This document shows positions 36,836-45,812 of a stretch of 64,000 nucleotides of DNA, one piece after another (the stretch's first letter is position 1; each line of letters opens with the position of its first letter). The notes under the pieces were generated by a model. It was not told where the DNA came from. It did no database searches and saw only the letters and a program-made list of their open reading frames with translations. The DNA comes from Paraburkholderia solisilvae (GTDB lineage Bacteria > Pseudomonadota > Gammaproteobacteria > Burkholderiales > Burkholderiaceae). Location of the stretch: the NCBI RefSeq assembly GCF_902859875.1, contig NZ_CADIKF010000002.1:62001-126000 (forward strand), written 5' to 3'. Both the position numbers and the translations under genes were made by a program.

Positions 36836-37159
36836 CTAGCCAAGCGCCTGAAACGCGTCCTCGATCTGCGCAGGACTCGTGGGCCTCACGACGCGCGCCA
36901 CTTCGACGCCGTCGCGCATGAATACCAGCGTCGGCCACAGCTTGACCCGGAACGAACGTCCGAGCGGGCGGCCGGGCCCGTCTTCGATTTTCAGATGACG
37001 CGTGCCCGGATGCGCGGCAAACGCCGTTTCGATCAGCGGCTGCGCGCCCTGGCAGTAGCCGCACCAGTCGGTGCCGAACTCGACGACGGTCGTGCCGGCC
37101 AGCGCATCGACATCCGCGCGCGTCGGCGCGGTCTTGGCGTATTCAGTCACGGTGCTCAT
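36836..37159 (-). CDS. Thioredoxin-fold protein
   Basis: 107 residues with the redox motif WCGYC inside VVEFGTDWCGYCQGAQ and the cis-Pro segment LWPTLVFMRDG. The Gly-Tyr pair between the cysteines differs from the Gly-Pro of standard thioredoxin and suggests a different redox potential. GAGGAACC precedes ATG. Cytoplasmic, probably its own unit. Confidence 0.88.
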   Translation of the reverse strand: MSTVTEYAKTAPTRADVDALAGTTVVEFGTDWCGYCQGAQPLIETAFAAHPGTRHLKIEDGPGRPLGRSFRVKLWPTLVFMRDGVEVARVVRPTSPAQIEDAFQALG

Positions 37160-37314
37160 GGTTCCTCGTACAACGGTGGATCAACGCGGCGCACGCAGGC
37201 GCCTTTGCTCCATGTTGCACGGAATCGGCGTGTCATGCTGAGCACGGCATCGCATGACGTGGCATCGACGTACATCGTCGCGCCTGACGCTCGCCGTCGC
37301 GCCGAACACAGCGC

Positions 37315-38436
37315 TCAACCGCGTTGCCGCCGTGCGCGCACCGCCTGGGCGAGTCCGTCGAGCACCGGCTCGGTCTGCGTCCAGCCAAGGCAAGCGTCGG
37401 TGATCGACACGCCGCGCTTGAGCGGCACACCCGGCTTCAGATCCTGGCGCCCGGCTTCCAGATGGCTCTCGACCATCACGCCGATAATGCGTCGATCGCC
37501 GTTCGACAACTGCCGCTCGACATCCTGCGCGACATCCACCTGCCGCTCGTGCGACTTGCCCGAATTCGCATGCGAGCAATCGATCATCACCTGTTCGCGC
37601 AAGCCGAGCTTCCGCAGCGCCGCACAGGCTTCCTCGACGCTCGCGGCATCGTAGTTCGGCCCTTTCTTGCCGCCGCGCAAAATGACGTGCGCGTCGTCGT
37701 TGCCGCGCGTTTCGAAGATCGCGGCCATGCCCATTTTCGTCATGCCCATAAACGCATGGCTCGCACGCGCGGCAACGATCGCGTCCGCGGCGATCTGCAC
37801 GCCGCCGTCGGTGCCGTTCTTGAAACCGATCGGGCAGCTCATGCCCGACGCGAGCTGCCGGTGCGACTGGCTTTCGGTCGTGCGCGCACCGATCGCGCCC
37901 CACGCGACCAGGTCAGCGATGTATTGCGGGCTCAGCAGATCGAGGAATTCGGTGGCGGTCGGCAAGCCGAGGCGGCTGATTTCGAGCAGCAGTTCGCGTG
38001 CGCGGCGCAAGCCTTCGTTGATGCGGAAGCTGCCGTCAAGGCGCGGATCGTTGATATAGCCCTTCCAGCCGACCGTCGTGCGCGGCTTCTCGAAGTACAC
38101 GCGCATTACGATCAGCAGATCGTCGCGCAACGCGTCGGCCTTCGCCTTCAGCAGATGCGCGTATTCGATCGCCTGATCGTGATCGTGAATCGAGCACGGC
38201 CCGACGACGATCACGAGCCGGTCGTCGCGGCCGTGCAGCACGTTCGCCACTTCGACACGGCTTTGCTCGACGAGCGTTTGCACCGCCGGCGGCACCGGCA
38301 GTTCGTCGAGCAGCAGCGCCGGCGAAATCAGCGGGCGCACCGCGCCGATGCGTGTGTCGTCGATGCGCGTGATGTCCTGGGTGGAATCGGCGAAGCCGGC
38401 TTCCTGGTCTCGTGCGGGGTTGTCGATGCGGCTCAA
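37315..38436 (-). CDS. aroG: 3-deoxy-7-phosphoheptulonate (DAHP) synthase, class I
   Basis: 373 residues. Catalyses condensation of phosphoenolpyruvate and erythrose 4-phosphate, the first step of the shikimate pathway. Diagnostic segments are VVGPCSIHDHDQAIEYA, MRVYFEKPRTTVGWKG, GARTTESQSHRQLASG, GFKNGTDG and IDCSHANSGK. Full length. Which amino acid controls it cannot be read reliably; the gene symbol is by family. It stands alone on the minus strand. Confidence 0.92.
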   Translation of the reverse strand: MSRIDNPARDQEAGFADSTQDITRIDDTRIGAVRPLISPALLLDELPVPPAVQTLVEQSRVEVANVLHGRDDRLVIVVGPCSIHDHDQAIEYAHLLKAKADALRDDLLIVMRVYFEKPRTTVGWKGYINDPRLDGSFRINEGLRRARELLLEISRLGLPTATEFLDLLSPQYIADLVAWGAIGARTTESQSHRQLASGMSCPIGFKNGTDGGVQIAADAIVAARASHAFMGMTKMGMAAIFETRGNDDAHVILRGGKKGPNYDAASVEEACAALRKLGLREQVMIDCSHANSGKSHERQVDVAQDVERQLSNGDRRIIGVMVESHLEAGRQDLKPGVPLKRGVSITDACLGWTQTEPVLDGLAQAVRARRQRG

Positions 38437-38583
38437 GATTGTTCTCCGGCTTTAGGCGTGCGGCTTGCGAAACCGTAATTATCGCATTTCGCCCAAGCCG
38501 CGAGAGGCCGGCGCATGGGGGGCGTCAGCAGCGGTTCGGCGGGCGTTCAGCGCCGGGCGTTCAGTGGGCCGCTCAGTGCCCGC

Positions 38584-39666
38584 TCAGCTGCCGCTCATCA
38601 GCTGCACGAGGTATGGCTTCCATACCTCAGGATGCGCGAGCGTCTGGTGCCCGTACGACTGCGCGGTTTCGGGCATCTCGACGAAGCGGCCGCCAGGCAC
38701 TTCGCCGACCAGTTTTTGCATCACGCCGAGATCGGTCGCGTTGATCAGGTCGTCGGCGAAATTGACCGCGAAGAGCCGCCCGCGGATTTTCGGCAAATCC
38801 GGCTCGGGGTTGTAGTCCCACGACGATTCGAACCAGTACAGCACGTCGTTGGCATCCGTTTTTCCCGCATTGGCGACAAGCGTGTCGTACAGGTGCGTCG
38901 CCGATGCGCGGTCCGGTGCTTCGGCCTGGATCCGCGCGGAGTTGTTCGTCATCAGCGTGAAGACCGGCATCACGCGGGTCCACTGCGTGGGCTGCACAGT
39001 GTACGCGCCGTCCTGCCAGCCGGGATCGTTGCGAATCGCGCCGACGATCATCTGCCGCCACAGCCAGTTGCGGCCCGCCATCGGAATCGGCTGGCTCGCG
39101 ATCGGCATCAGCGCGTCTGCCATGCCGGGATAGCGCTCGCCCCACATCCATGTCTGCATGCCGCCCATCGAGGTGCCGAGCACGAGCCGCAAATGTTTGA
39201 TCTTCAGGCCCTCGACGAGCAGCCGATGGTTCGCTTCAACCACATCGCCGTAGCCGTAGTGCGGGAAATGCGTGCGCAGGCCGTCGCTCGGCCTGGTCGA
39301 GCCACCGCGGCCAAGGCCGTCCGGAATCACGATGAAATAGCGGCTCGTATCGAGCGGTTCGCCAGACGCGAACAGTTCCTTGTGCATCAGCGGCGTCAGG
39401 TACGCCTGACCGGTGCCGGTCGTGCCGTGCATCAGCAACACCGCGTTCGTCACGTCGCCGTGCGCATCGCGCTGCGGCGTGCCGAGCGTCACGTAGTGAA
39501 TGCGGACTTCGGGCAGGATCGCGCCATCCGAAAACCTGAAGTCGTGTGCGACAAAATCGGCCGCCCGTTCAGAAGCCGCGCCGTCCGGCGACGTGGCGGC
39601 GTAAGCATGGCCAGCAAGCGAGAGGGCCGCGAACATGAGGGCTCGCGTGACGATCGATCGGGACAC
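38584..39666 (-). CDS. Secreted alpha/beta hydrolase of the MetX (homoserine O-acetyltransferase)-like family
   Basis: 360 residues, start GTG behind AAGGAGACCGAC. A Sec signal peptide ends at AHAYA/GHAYA, so it acts in the periplasm, unlike true MetX. The elbow LGTSMGGMQT carries Ser, the acid is in FADDLIN and the His in YGHQTLAHPE. Probably an esterase or acyltransferase of unknown substrate. Upstream is a near-palindrome at 39696-39711. Confidence 0.82.
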   Translation of the reverse strand: MSRSIVTRALMFAALSLAGHAYAATSPDGAASERAADFVAHDFRFSDGAILPEVRIHYVTLGTPQRDAHGDVTNAVLLMHGTTGTGQAYLTPLMHKELFASGEPLDTSRYFIVIPDGLGRGGSTRPSDGLRTHFPHYGYGDVVEANHRLLVEGLKIKHLRLVLGTSMGGMQTWMWGERYPGMADALMPIASQPIPMAGRNWLWRQMIVGAIRNDPGWQDGAYTVQPTQWTRVMPVFTLMTNNSARIQAEAPDRASATHLYDTLVANAGKTDANDVLYWFESSWDYNPEPDLPKIRGRLFAVNFADDLINATDLGVMQKLVGEVPGGRFVEMPETAQSYGHQTLAHPEVWKPYLVQLMSGS

Positions 39667-39984
39667 GTCGGTCTCCTTTTGTTGTGAAGATTTTGGTGTG
39701 CGATCGTACACGAACACGAACTTTGATATTTATCGATTAACTGTCACATTCCTTTCATTTGATGAATTGCGGCGTCACGTCGCAATGCGGCGTGCCGCAT
39801 ATCGGACGCCCGCCGAATTGATGCCGGCATGATGCGATTTTGCGGCGACCCGCGCCAGGCCTTAAGCGGCCGGCTGGCGTCGAGGTGATAGTTCGATTCA
39901 ATTGGAAACGGGACACTGGCCGCACTCTAATGAGAGTTCCCTGTTTTCGCCGTTTCCTCATGACCGCCACCACCGGAGACATCT
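39667..39984. other. 318-bp divergent intergenic region with palindrome
   Basis: Shared promoter zone of the secreted hydrolase (minus) and the DUF3562 gene (plus). It contains GTGTGCGATCGTACAC at 39696-39711, palindromic except for one pair, and an AT-rich patch after it. Candidate operator; no regulator is encoded next to it. Confidence 0.4.
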
Positions 39985-40182
39985 ATGGCCCAGCCACAGC
40001 CCAACGCCGATGAAGTCGTGAAGGCTATTGCCGCTGAAACGAACACCCCTCCCGAAACCGTCTCAAAGCTTTACTCCGATACGCTGGCCCACTACAAGAC
40101 CGACGGCCGCATCCTCGATTACATGCCCCTTCTCGCCGCCAAAAGAGTGCGAGAGACGCTGCGCCACTCGTCGTCGGGTTGA
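39985..40182 (+). CDS. DUF3562-family small protein
   Basis: 65 residues: an N-terminal helix (NADEVVKAIAAETNTPPETV) and KLYSDTLAHYKTDGRILDYM, the pattern of DUF3562 found mostly in Burkholderia-group genomes. CGGAGAC precedes ATG. Function unknown. Confidence 0.8.
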   Translation: MAQPQPNADEVVKAIAAETNTPPETVSKLYSDTLAHYKTDGRILDYMPLLAAKRVRETLRHSSSG

Positions 40183-40221
40183 GTAGGGTTGAGCTCACCT
40201 GTTACGTCGTCCTCCTGCTCT

Positions 40222-40257
40222 TGCACTGCGTGCACCACGTGCACTACATGCACTACG
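40222..40257. repeat. Four imperfect 9-bp tandem repeats
   Basis: TGCACTGCG, TGCACCACG, TGCACTACA, TGCACTACG lie head to tail in the intergenic region before the GNAT gene. They could vary in number between strains; the surrounding 220 bp holds no gene. Confidence 0.7.
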
Positions 40258-40405
40258 CGCCGCCGGAACGCGTCTTCCTGCGTGCCCGCCGCGCGCGTGT
40301 ACGGCGGCTAGCGCGTTCGCGCATCGCGGCGCGGACGTATGCGTGAGCGGCGAAATGTCCTAATCTGGTCCGGCCATCGAACCTTCACGATAAGGAGGCG
40401 TACCC

Positions 40406-40867
40406 ATGACCAGCTCGCTCCAGATTCGTCCCGCAACACCCGAAGATTTCGACGCATGGCTGCCGCTGTGGGATGGCTACAACCGCTTCTATAAACGCGT
40501 CGGCGACGCGGCGGTGCCGCCCGACGTCACGCGCCTGACGTGGGCGCGGTTCTTCGATGGTCTGGAGCCGATGCATGCGCTCGTCGCGGCGCGCGACGGC
40601 AAACTGGTGGGCTTCGCGCACTACCTGTATCACCGCCACACCACGATGGCGGGGCCGACGTGCTATCTGCAGGATCTCTTCACTCACGAATCGGAACGCG
40701 GCAAAGGCATTGGCCGCGCGCTGATCGAACGTCTGTACGAGGTGGCGCGCGCTGCGCGGGCAGAGCGCGTCTACTGGACCACGCACGAGACCAACGCGAC
40801 CGCGATGCGGCTGTACGACGACGTCGCCGAGCGCTCCGGCTTCGTCGTCTACCGCAAGGCGCTTTGA
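40406..40867 (+). CDS. GNAT-family N-acetyltransferase
   Basis: 153 residues. TYPICAL GNAT order: IRPATPEDFDAWLPLW, LVGFAHYLYH, CYLQDLFTHESERGKGIGRA (acetyl-CoA pyrophosphate loop, RGKGIG), and TNATAMRLYDDVAERSGFVVY. Start behind AAGGAGGCG. Acetylates an unknown small amine or protein. Confidence 0.88.
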   Translation: MTSSLQIRPATPEDFDAWLPLWDGYNRFYKRVGDAAVPPDVTRLTWARFFDGLEPMHALVAARDGKLVGFAHYLYHRHTTMAGPTCYLQDLFTHESERGKGIGRALIERLYEVARAARAERVYWTTHETNATAMRLYDDVAERSGFVVYRKAL

Positions 40868-40877
40868 CTGCGCATGG

Positions 40878-41459
40878 TCATCGCAGGTCGTTCAGCAATG
40901 ACGCGCGAACACTCGCATCGACGGTCTGCACCGGCACCGGGTAATTCGCGTGATCGCACCCGATCTGCAGCGCGGCGCCGTCGCGCAGGCGTGCCTTCAT
41001 CTGCGGCGTCAACTCGAAGCGCACGAAATGCACGGCGGACGTCTTCTCGTCGTTTTCGCGCTCGAGATCTTCATCGGCGATCGCGTACACCGGCGCTTCG
41101 CCTTCGACCTGAACGAACACGCTGTCTTCGATGCCGATCAGCCTCGCTAACGCCGCACGCCGTTCAACTTCGTTTTCGTATTCGATCTGCAGCGTCGCCT
41201 TCAGGTTGCTGCCATCGGGGACGAGCGGCAGATACGCATCGAGTTCGCCCTGAATGCCCTCCTCGTCGAAGATTTTCTCGATGTGCAGCATTTCCTGGAT
41301 CTGATAGCGGATCGTCAATTCATCTTCGAACAGAAACGTCAGGTGGTTGCCGAGTTTTACCGTGCGCTGTTTCTTGTGCTCGATCACGCGGTTGCGCATC
41401 GCCGTGCGCGACTTCGAATACTGCTCGAGCGACAACAGGGAGTTCCTTGCGATGGTCAT
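40878..41459 (-). CDS. DUF3501-family protein
   Basis: 193 residues: SLEQYSKSRTAMRNRVIEHK, TFLFEDELTIRYQIQEMLHIE and FVRFELTPQMKARLRDGAAL are characteristic of DUF3501. The gene follows an Fe-S oxidoreductase and a rubrerythrin on the same strand, the known three-gene association of this family, so an oxygen or peroxide stress role is likely. Biochemistry unknown. Confidence 0.85.
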   Translation of the reverse strand: MTIARNSLLSLEQYSKSRTAMRNRVIEHKKQRTVKLGNHLTFLFEDELTIRYQIQEMLHIEKIFDEEGIQGELDAYLPLVPDGSNLKATLQIEYENEVERRAALARLIGIEDSVFVQVEGEAPVYAIADEDLERENDEKTSAVHFVRFELTPQMKARLRDGAALQIGCDHANYPVPVQTVDASVRASLLNDLR

Positions 41460-41485
41460 CGGATGTCCTTGCGAAGTATGAGCGC

Positions 41486-42823
41486 TCATAGACCGTAGGC
41501 CTTGCGCAGCAGCGTCAGCGGATGCGCGAGCAGCGCCTGCGGCAGACCGTTTGCGTCGAGTCCCTGTTCGATATGGTGGCCAGCCAGCTGACAGTCCGAC
41601 GAGATGTAGTCCGGCTGCGGCTGGGCCATCGCCTTGAAGACCGGCTTGCCGATCTGCATCGCCGTTTGATGGAACTCCTTCTTGACGCCGAACGTGCCTG
41701 CATGTCCCGAACAACGCTCGACCACTGTGACCTGGGTATCGGGCACCAGCGCCAGTGTCTCGGACGTCTTGCGGCCGATGTTCTGCACTCGCGCGTGACA
41801 CGGCACGTGATACGACACCTTGCCGAGCGGCGTGTTGAAGTCGGTCTTCAACAGGCCGTCGCGATGCCGCGAGACGAAGTATTCGAACGGATCCCAGAAC
41901 GCCTCGCTCACGGCGCGCACGTCGGCGTCGTCGGGAAACATCAGTGGCAATTCGTGCTTGTACATCATCACGCAGCTCGGAATTGCGCCGATGATCGCGT
42001 ACCCTTCGCGCGCGTATTTCGCGAGCACCGGCAGATTTTTCTCCTTCTTCTGCGCGACACCGTCGAGGTTGCCCTGTTCGAGCAGCGGCATGCCGCAGCA
42101 CGCTTCGCTCGTCACCAGTTCGTACGGAATGTCGTTGTGCGCGAGCACCGCAAGCAGGTCGTGCCCAATGCCCGGCTCGTTGAAATTCACGTAGCAGGTC
42201 GCGTATATCGCGACCTTGCCGGGCGTGCGCTCGCCGTCCCGTATCACGTTCTGCGGTGAGCGTTTCGCTGCGCTGCGGAATTTGCGCGGCGCAAATGACG
42301 GCAGCCATGCGTGCCTGTCGACGCCGAGCGCCTTTTCCATCAGTCCGCGCGCGACCGCCGTACGGTTCACCGCGTTGACGGTTTGCGTGACGACCGGAAT
42401 GCCCGCTAAATGGCCCAGTGCGTCGGTATTCGACAGGAAGCGCTCGCGTAATCCGGCCTCGCCGCGTTTATAGCTCGCGGCTTTTGCGCGCAGCATCAAA
42501 TGCGGGAAATCGACATTCCACGGGTGTGGCGGCACATAGGGGCATTTCGTCATGTAGCAGAGGTCGCATAGATAGCACTGATCGACCACCTTGCCGAAAT
42601 GCGCGCGATCCACGTCGTGCGCTTCGCCGCTATCGGTTTCGTCGACGAGATCGAACAGGGTCGGGAATGCGCCGCATAACGATACACAACGGCGGCACCC
42701 GGCGCAGATATCGAAGACGCGCGTCAATTCCGCGTCGATCGCGTCCTGCTCGTAAAAGCTGTCGGAACGCCAGTCGAGTGCATGCCGGGTGGGTGCTTCG
42801 AGACTGCCTTCCTTGTGGGGCAT
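41486..42823 (-). CDS. Fe-S oxidoreductase, GlpC/heterodisulfide-reductase-D-like (CCG domains)
   Basis: 445 residues. Two ferredoxin-type clusters: ICAGCRRCVSLCGAFP and QCYLCDLCYMTKCPYVPP, each with three closely spaced Cys and a fourth before Pro. Two CCG domains follow (EACCGMPLLEQG and CSGHAGTFG). Likely an electron-transfer partner for the rubrerythrin upstream. Start ATG behind AAGGAGACTGACATC. No membrane segment is obvious, so it may be cytoplasmic or peripheral. Confidence 0.88.
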   Translation of the reverse strand: MPHKEGSLEAPTRHALDWRSDSFYEQDAIDAELTRVFDICAGCRRCVSLCGAFPTLFDLVDETDSGEAHDVDRAHFGKVVDQCYLCDLCYMTKCPYVPPHPWNVDFPHLMLRAKAASYKRGEAGLRERFLSNTDALGHLAGIPVVTQTVNAVNRTAVARGLMEKALGVDRHAWLPSFAPRKFRSAAKRSPQNVIRDGERTPGKVAIYATCYVNFNEPGIGHDLLAVLAHNDIPYELVTSEACCGMPLLEQGNLDGVAQKKEKNLPVLAKYAREGYAIIGAIPSCVMMYKHELPLMFPDDADVRAVSEAFWDPFEYFVSRHRDGLLKTDFNTPLGKVSYHVPCHARVQNIGRKTSETLALVPDTQVTVVERCSGHAGTFGVKKEFHQTAMQIGKPVFKAMAQPQPDYISSDCQLAGHHIEQGLDANGLPQALLAHPLTLLRKAYGL

Positions 42824-42895
42824 GATGTCAGTCTCCTTATCATCGTTCTTGTATCGGTCGCGCGCCGCATCGCTGCAAAAGCCGCACGCGAAACC

Positions 42896-42934
42896 GCGCG
42901 AGAACCCGCGGTGTTTCGCCGCGGGTTCTCGCGC
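42896..42934 (-). terminator. Very stable stem-loop between rubrerythrin and Fe-S oxidoreductase genes
   Basis: Perfect 16-bp stem GCGCGAGAACCCGCGG/CCGCGGGTTCTCGCGC with a 7-base loop in the 177-bp gap. It probably terminates or attenuates rubrerythrin transcription or protects its mRNA, so that rubrerythrin is made in larger amounts. Confidence 0.65.
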
Positions 42935-43000
42935 AATGCCGCTCAAATGCCATTCAATGCCGCCATCAGACGGCATGAATCAGCGTCGGCCTTCGCGTCT

Positions 43001-43423
43001 TCAATCCACCAGTGCTTCGAGCGCTCTCGAATAGCGATTCGCGTGACTGCGTTCCGCCTTCGCAAGCGTCTCGAACCAGTTGGCGATTTCGTCGAAGCCT
43101 TCGTCTCGGGCTGCTTTGGCCATGCCGGGGTACATATCGGTGTACTCATGCGTTTCACCGGCGATCGCGGCCTGCAGATTCAGGCGCGACGAGCCGAACG
43201 GCAGACCCGTGGCCGGGTCGCCCGACGCCTCCAGATACTCGAGGTGCCCATGCGCATGACCGGTTTCTCCCTCAGCGGTCGAGCGAAACAGTGCCGCCAC
43301 GTCGTTCTGGCCCTCGACGTCCGCTTTGGCTGCGAAATACAGGTAACGGCGATTGGCTTGCGATTCACCGGCGAATGCAGCTTTCAGATTTTCTTCTGTG
43401 CGGGATCCCTTCAGTTGCGTCAT
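43001..43423 (-). CDS. Rubrerythrin-family ferritin-like protein without a rubredoxin domain
   Basis: 140 residues. Glu/His ligands for a di-iron site are in [42 protein letters not shown] and [10 protein letters not shown]. The short length excludes the C-terminal CxxC rubredoxin domain of the classical protein, so electrons must come from elsewhere, presumably the Fe-S protein downstream. Peroxide-reducing role is from family knowledge. Start ATG behind GGAGGCTCAG. Confidence 0.88.
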   Translation of the reverse strand: MTQLKGSRTEENLKAAFAGESQANRRYLYFAAKADVEGQNDVAALFRSTAEGETGHAHGHLEYLEASGDPATGLPFGSSRLNLQAAIAGETHEYTDMYPGMAKAARDEGFDEIANWFETLAKAERSHANRYSRALEALVD

Positions 43424-43651
43424 CTGAGCCTCCATGCATGCTTTGTAATGTGGGAACGCGCGTTGGGGAACGAGCTAGTCGCAAGCGACTCCGGCTGGAC
43501 GCGCGTGCCTGAGCCGTGCATTCAATCTAGAAGCTCGCCGATGCGTTCCCAATTGTGTTTTTCAATCCCGCCGATAGCGGTTTGGGTTGAATAACGTATC
43601 GTCCGACATAGACTGGTGTAGGCGCACGAACACTTTGCAAATGGAACGGAA

Positions 43652-44011
43652 ATGCGGCTGACCATCCTTATCAACGGTTCGGACCCGACCGTCAATCATG
43701 ACTATGCGGTGTTGTGGCTCGACACCGAGCAGGGTCGCTGGTCGAGAGAAGCACACGAAGGCGTTTACTTGCCGCCGTGGGGCGAATTGCACGATCAGGA
43801 CGGCGTCACCGAGCTATGCGCGCCGAGTGCCGATTCGCCCCTTTGTACGCTGCAGGGTTTGCATGTCGATCGCAGGCAACATGTCAGTTCGTCGCAAGGC
43901 GCCGCAGCGTGGAAGTCCGAACGCACGCAATCGCCAATGAGCGGTTTCTGGCGCCTGCAAGCGGTCGACCGGCAGCCGGTGCAAGCGGAACACAGCATCT
44001 TCGGGCGCTAA
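43652..44011 (+). CDS. Small hypothetical protein
   Basis: 119 residues, soluble, no signal. Starts TILINGSDPTVNHDYAVLWL and has three prolines in GVYLPPWGEL. A weak ribosome-binding site (GGAACGGAA) precedes ATG. No recognised family; coding status is moderate. Confidence 0.45.
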   Translation: MRLTILINGSDPTVNHDYAVLWLDTEQGRWSREAHEGVYLPPWGELHDQDGVTELCAPSADSPLCTLQGLHVDRRQHVSSSQGAAAWKSERTQSPMSGFWRLQAVDRQPVQAEHSIFGR

Positions 44012-44141
44012 CAGAGGCGCGTGAGCATTGGCTTCCGCGATCCGGCATAAATGGTGCGATGCGCCGATGTCCGTGCGATACGCATGACATCGGCGCTTCT
44101 GTTCTGCCTGCGCGTCCCCCGTTTGTTTATGCAACCCGGTG

Positions 44142-44498
44142 CTAGTGGCTCGCGCCGTCGTATCGCGCGGGCTTCAATGCAGTGGGATCGACGCCGTCGA
44201 GGCATCGCGCATTGACCGCGACCATCGGCGTGCCGTCGGGCATCGCGCCGTACGAAAACGCCTCTACGCCGCAGGCGCGGCAGAACTGATGCCTGATCAT
44301 CCGCTTGTTGAACAGGTATTCCTGGGTCGCGCCGTCGGCGGCATCGAGCTGGAAGCGGTTCACCGGCGCAAACGCGAGAATCAGGCCTCGCTTCCTGCAG
44401 ATCGAGCAGTTGCACGAAATCGACTGGTCGAGATCGAGATCCACGGTGAACCGGACGGCGCCGCAATGACAGCCGCCCGCATAGTGTTCCTGTGCCAT
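44142..44498 (-). CDS. GFA-family zinc protein (glutathione-dependent formaldehyde-activating enzyme-like)
   Basis: 118 residues. Zinc ligands in GGCHCGAVRF, CNCSICRKRG and CRACGVEAF match the GFA/CENP-V fold. True Gfa binds glutathione and formaldehyde, but most family members have unknown substrates. ATG behind AAGGGAGTTGAA. Confidence 0.87.
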   Translation of the reverse strand: MAQEHYAGGCHCGAVRFTVDLDLDQSISCNCSICRKRGLILAFAPVNRFQLDAADGATQEYLFNKRMIRHQFCRACGVEAFSYGAMPDGTPMVAVNARCLDGVDPTALKPARYDGASH

Positions 44499-44754
44499 TT
44501 CAACTCCCTTGTCTGCATGAGCCGGACTTTGAACCTTGGTGTCCTTACGATGCGACGCGATGATCGACCGATAGCACGTGATGCGTCGCCGAATCGCGCC
44601 GCCTGCAAGTGACCTGAGACGCAACCGGCGTGGCCGGGAAAGCATTGCTGCAGCGCAATTTTCCACTCGCGACTGCACGACGCGCGACGCTATACTTGCG
44701 CACCTTGCTGTTCCTGCCAACTCCTTTTCTTCCGGTCTCTCGCACTCCCGATTT

Positions 44755-45504
44755 ATGAAGAAGTGGTTTTTCTGCCTGCTGGCCGCCGTCGCGGCTCACG
44801 TATCGGCGGCGCCATCGTGTGCCGATTTCACACCTGGCGGTCAATGGCCGGTGCTCACCAACACGAAAATGGCGCCGAAAACGCGCATGCTGTGCTATTC
44901 GGATTTCGCGGTGCTGCATTCGGGGATCACGCATGGGCCGCTCTGGTCCGCCGAACATCTGACGCGCGATCATATCGAAGCGGCCAAATATATGACGCGC
45001 ACGAATCGCTTCTACGAAGATGAGCGTCTGCCCGCGGGCGAAGGCGCTACACTCGCGGACTACAAGCGCAGCGGCTTCGACCGCGGACATATGAGTCCGG
45101 CCGGCAACCGCTGGAACGAGCAAGCGATGGCGCAGTCGTTCTCGCTCGCGAACATCGTGCCGCAGAACCGGGAAAATAACGAGCGCTTGTGGGCGCGTAT
45201 CGAAAGCGCCGTGCGCACGCTCTCGCTGAAGTACGACGACACCTACGTCGTGACCGGCCCGATGTTTATCGGCCAGCAGTTGCAGACCATCGGTCCGAGC
45301 CGCGTATTCGTGCCGACCCGGTTGTTCAAGGCGATCTATGTGCCGTCGAAGCGGCTGGCATTCGCAGTGGTCGTGGACAATCTCGCGACAAGCCGCTACA
45401 ACATTGTCACGGTACATGAACTCGAGACGGCGAGCGGCATCCGCTTTCCGGGCATTCCTGAAAATGTGAAGGACGAGCGGCCGGGAGGGCTGACAGGTGT
45501 TTAA
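44755..45504 (+). CDS. Secreted DNA/RNA non-specific endonuclease
   Basis: 249 residues with a Sec signal peptide (FFCLLAAVAAHVSA). The catalytic signature DRGHMSPAGN carries the base His, with VPQNRENNERLW for the Mg2+-binding Asn. Normal length for the family. Degrades nucleic acid outside the cytoplasm for defence or nutrient scavenging. The next gene overlaps its end by 8 bp. Confidence 0.9.
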   Translation: MKKWFFCLLAAVAAHVSAAPSCADFTPGGQWPVLTNTKMAPKTRMLCYSDFAVLHSGITHGPLWSAEHLTRDHIEAAKYMTRTNRFYEDERLPAGEGATLADYKRSGFDRGHMSPAGNRWNEQAMAQSFSLANIVPQNRENNERLWARIESAVRTLSLKYDDTYVVTGPMFIGQQLQTIGPSRVFVPTRLFKAIYVPSKRLAFAVVVDNLATSRYNIVTVHELETASGIRFPGIPENVKDERPGGLTGV

Positions 45505-45754
45505 CGCATATTCGAACGACGTCGACGTGCTCAATATTCAGGGCGATGCATTGACCGTGACGAACGGCACCACGCGTGTCGCGATCAGCGGTTCGCTCGA
45601 ACTCACGAAGGACAGGCGCGGCCTGAAGGCGGCACTCGCGCTCAAGCAAGCTGTCGACAACGTCGTCGCCGCATTGCAGGCACAGGCTGATCTGCCGGAG
45701 CGGATCAAGGACGAGCCGGACGCGAAGCCCGGCGTGGTCGATAATCCGTTCTAG
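45497..45754 (+). CDS. Small hypothetical protein overlapping the nuclease gene
   Basis: 85 residues, start GTG 45497 behind GGGAGGG, overlapping the nuclease by 8 bp. Contains LNIQGDALTVTNGTTRVAIS (beta) and ALALKQAVDNVVAALQAQAD (helix). No signal peptide. The overlap suggests coupling; an inhibitor of the nuclease is possible but unproven. Confidence 0.6.
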   Translation: MFNAYSNDVDVLNIQGDALTVTNGTTRVAISGSLELTKDRRGLKAALALKQAVDNVVAALQAQADLPERIKDEPDAKPGVVDNPF

Positions 45755-45812
45755 CGAGACGGCCGCGCGCTCCATTGCGTCGCGATGCGCACTCGACCGG
45801 AGGGGACGGACG

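Noticed and set aside
36836..37159. Thioredoxin as immunity protein for the adjacent effector
   Set aside because: It is a normal thioredoxin-fold redox protein with its own start signal and a ~190-bp gap; nothing suggests a partner role.
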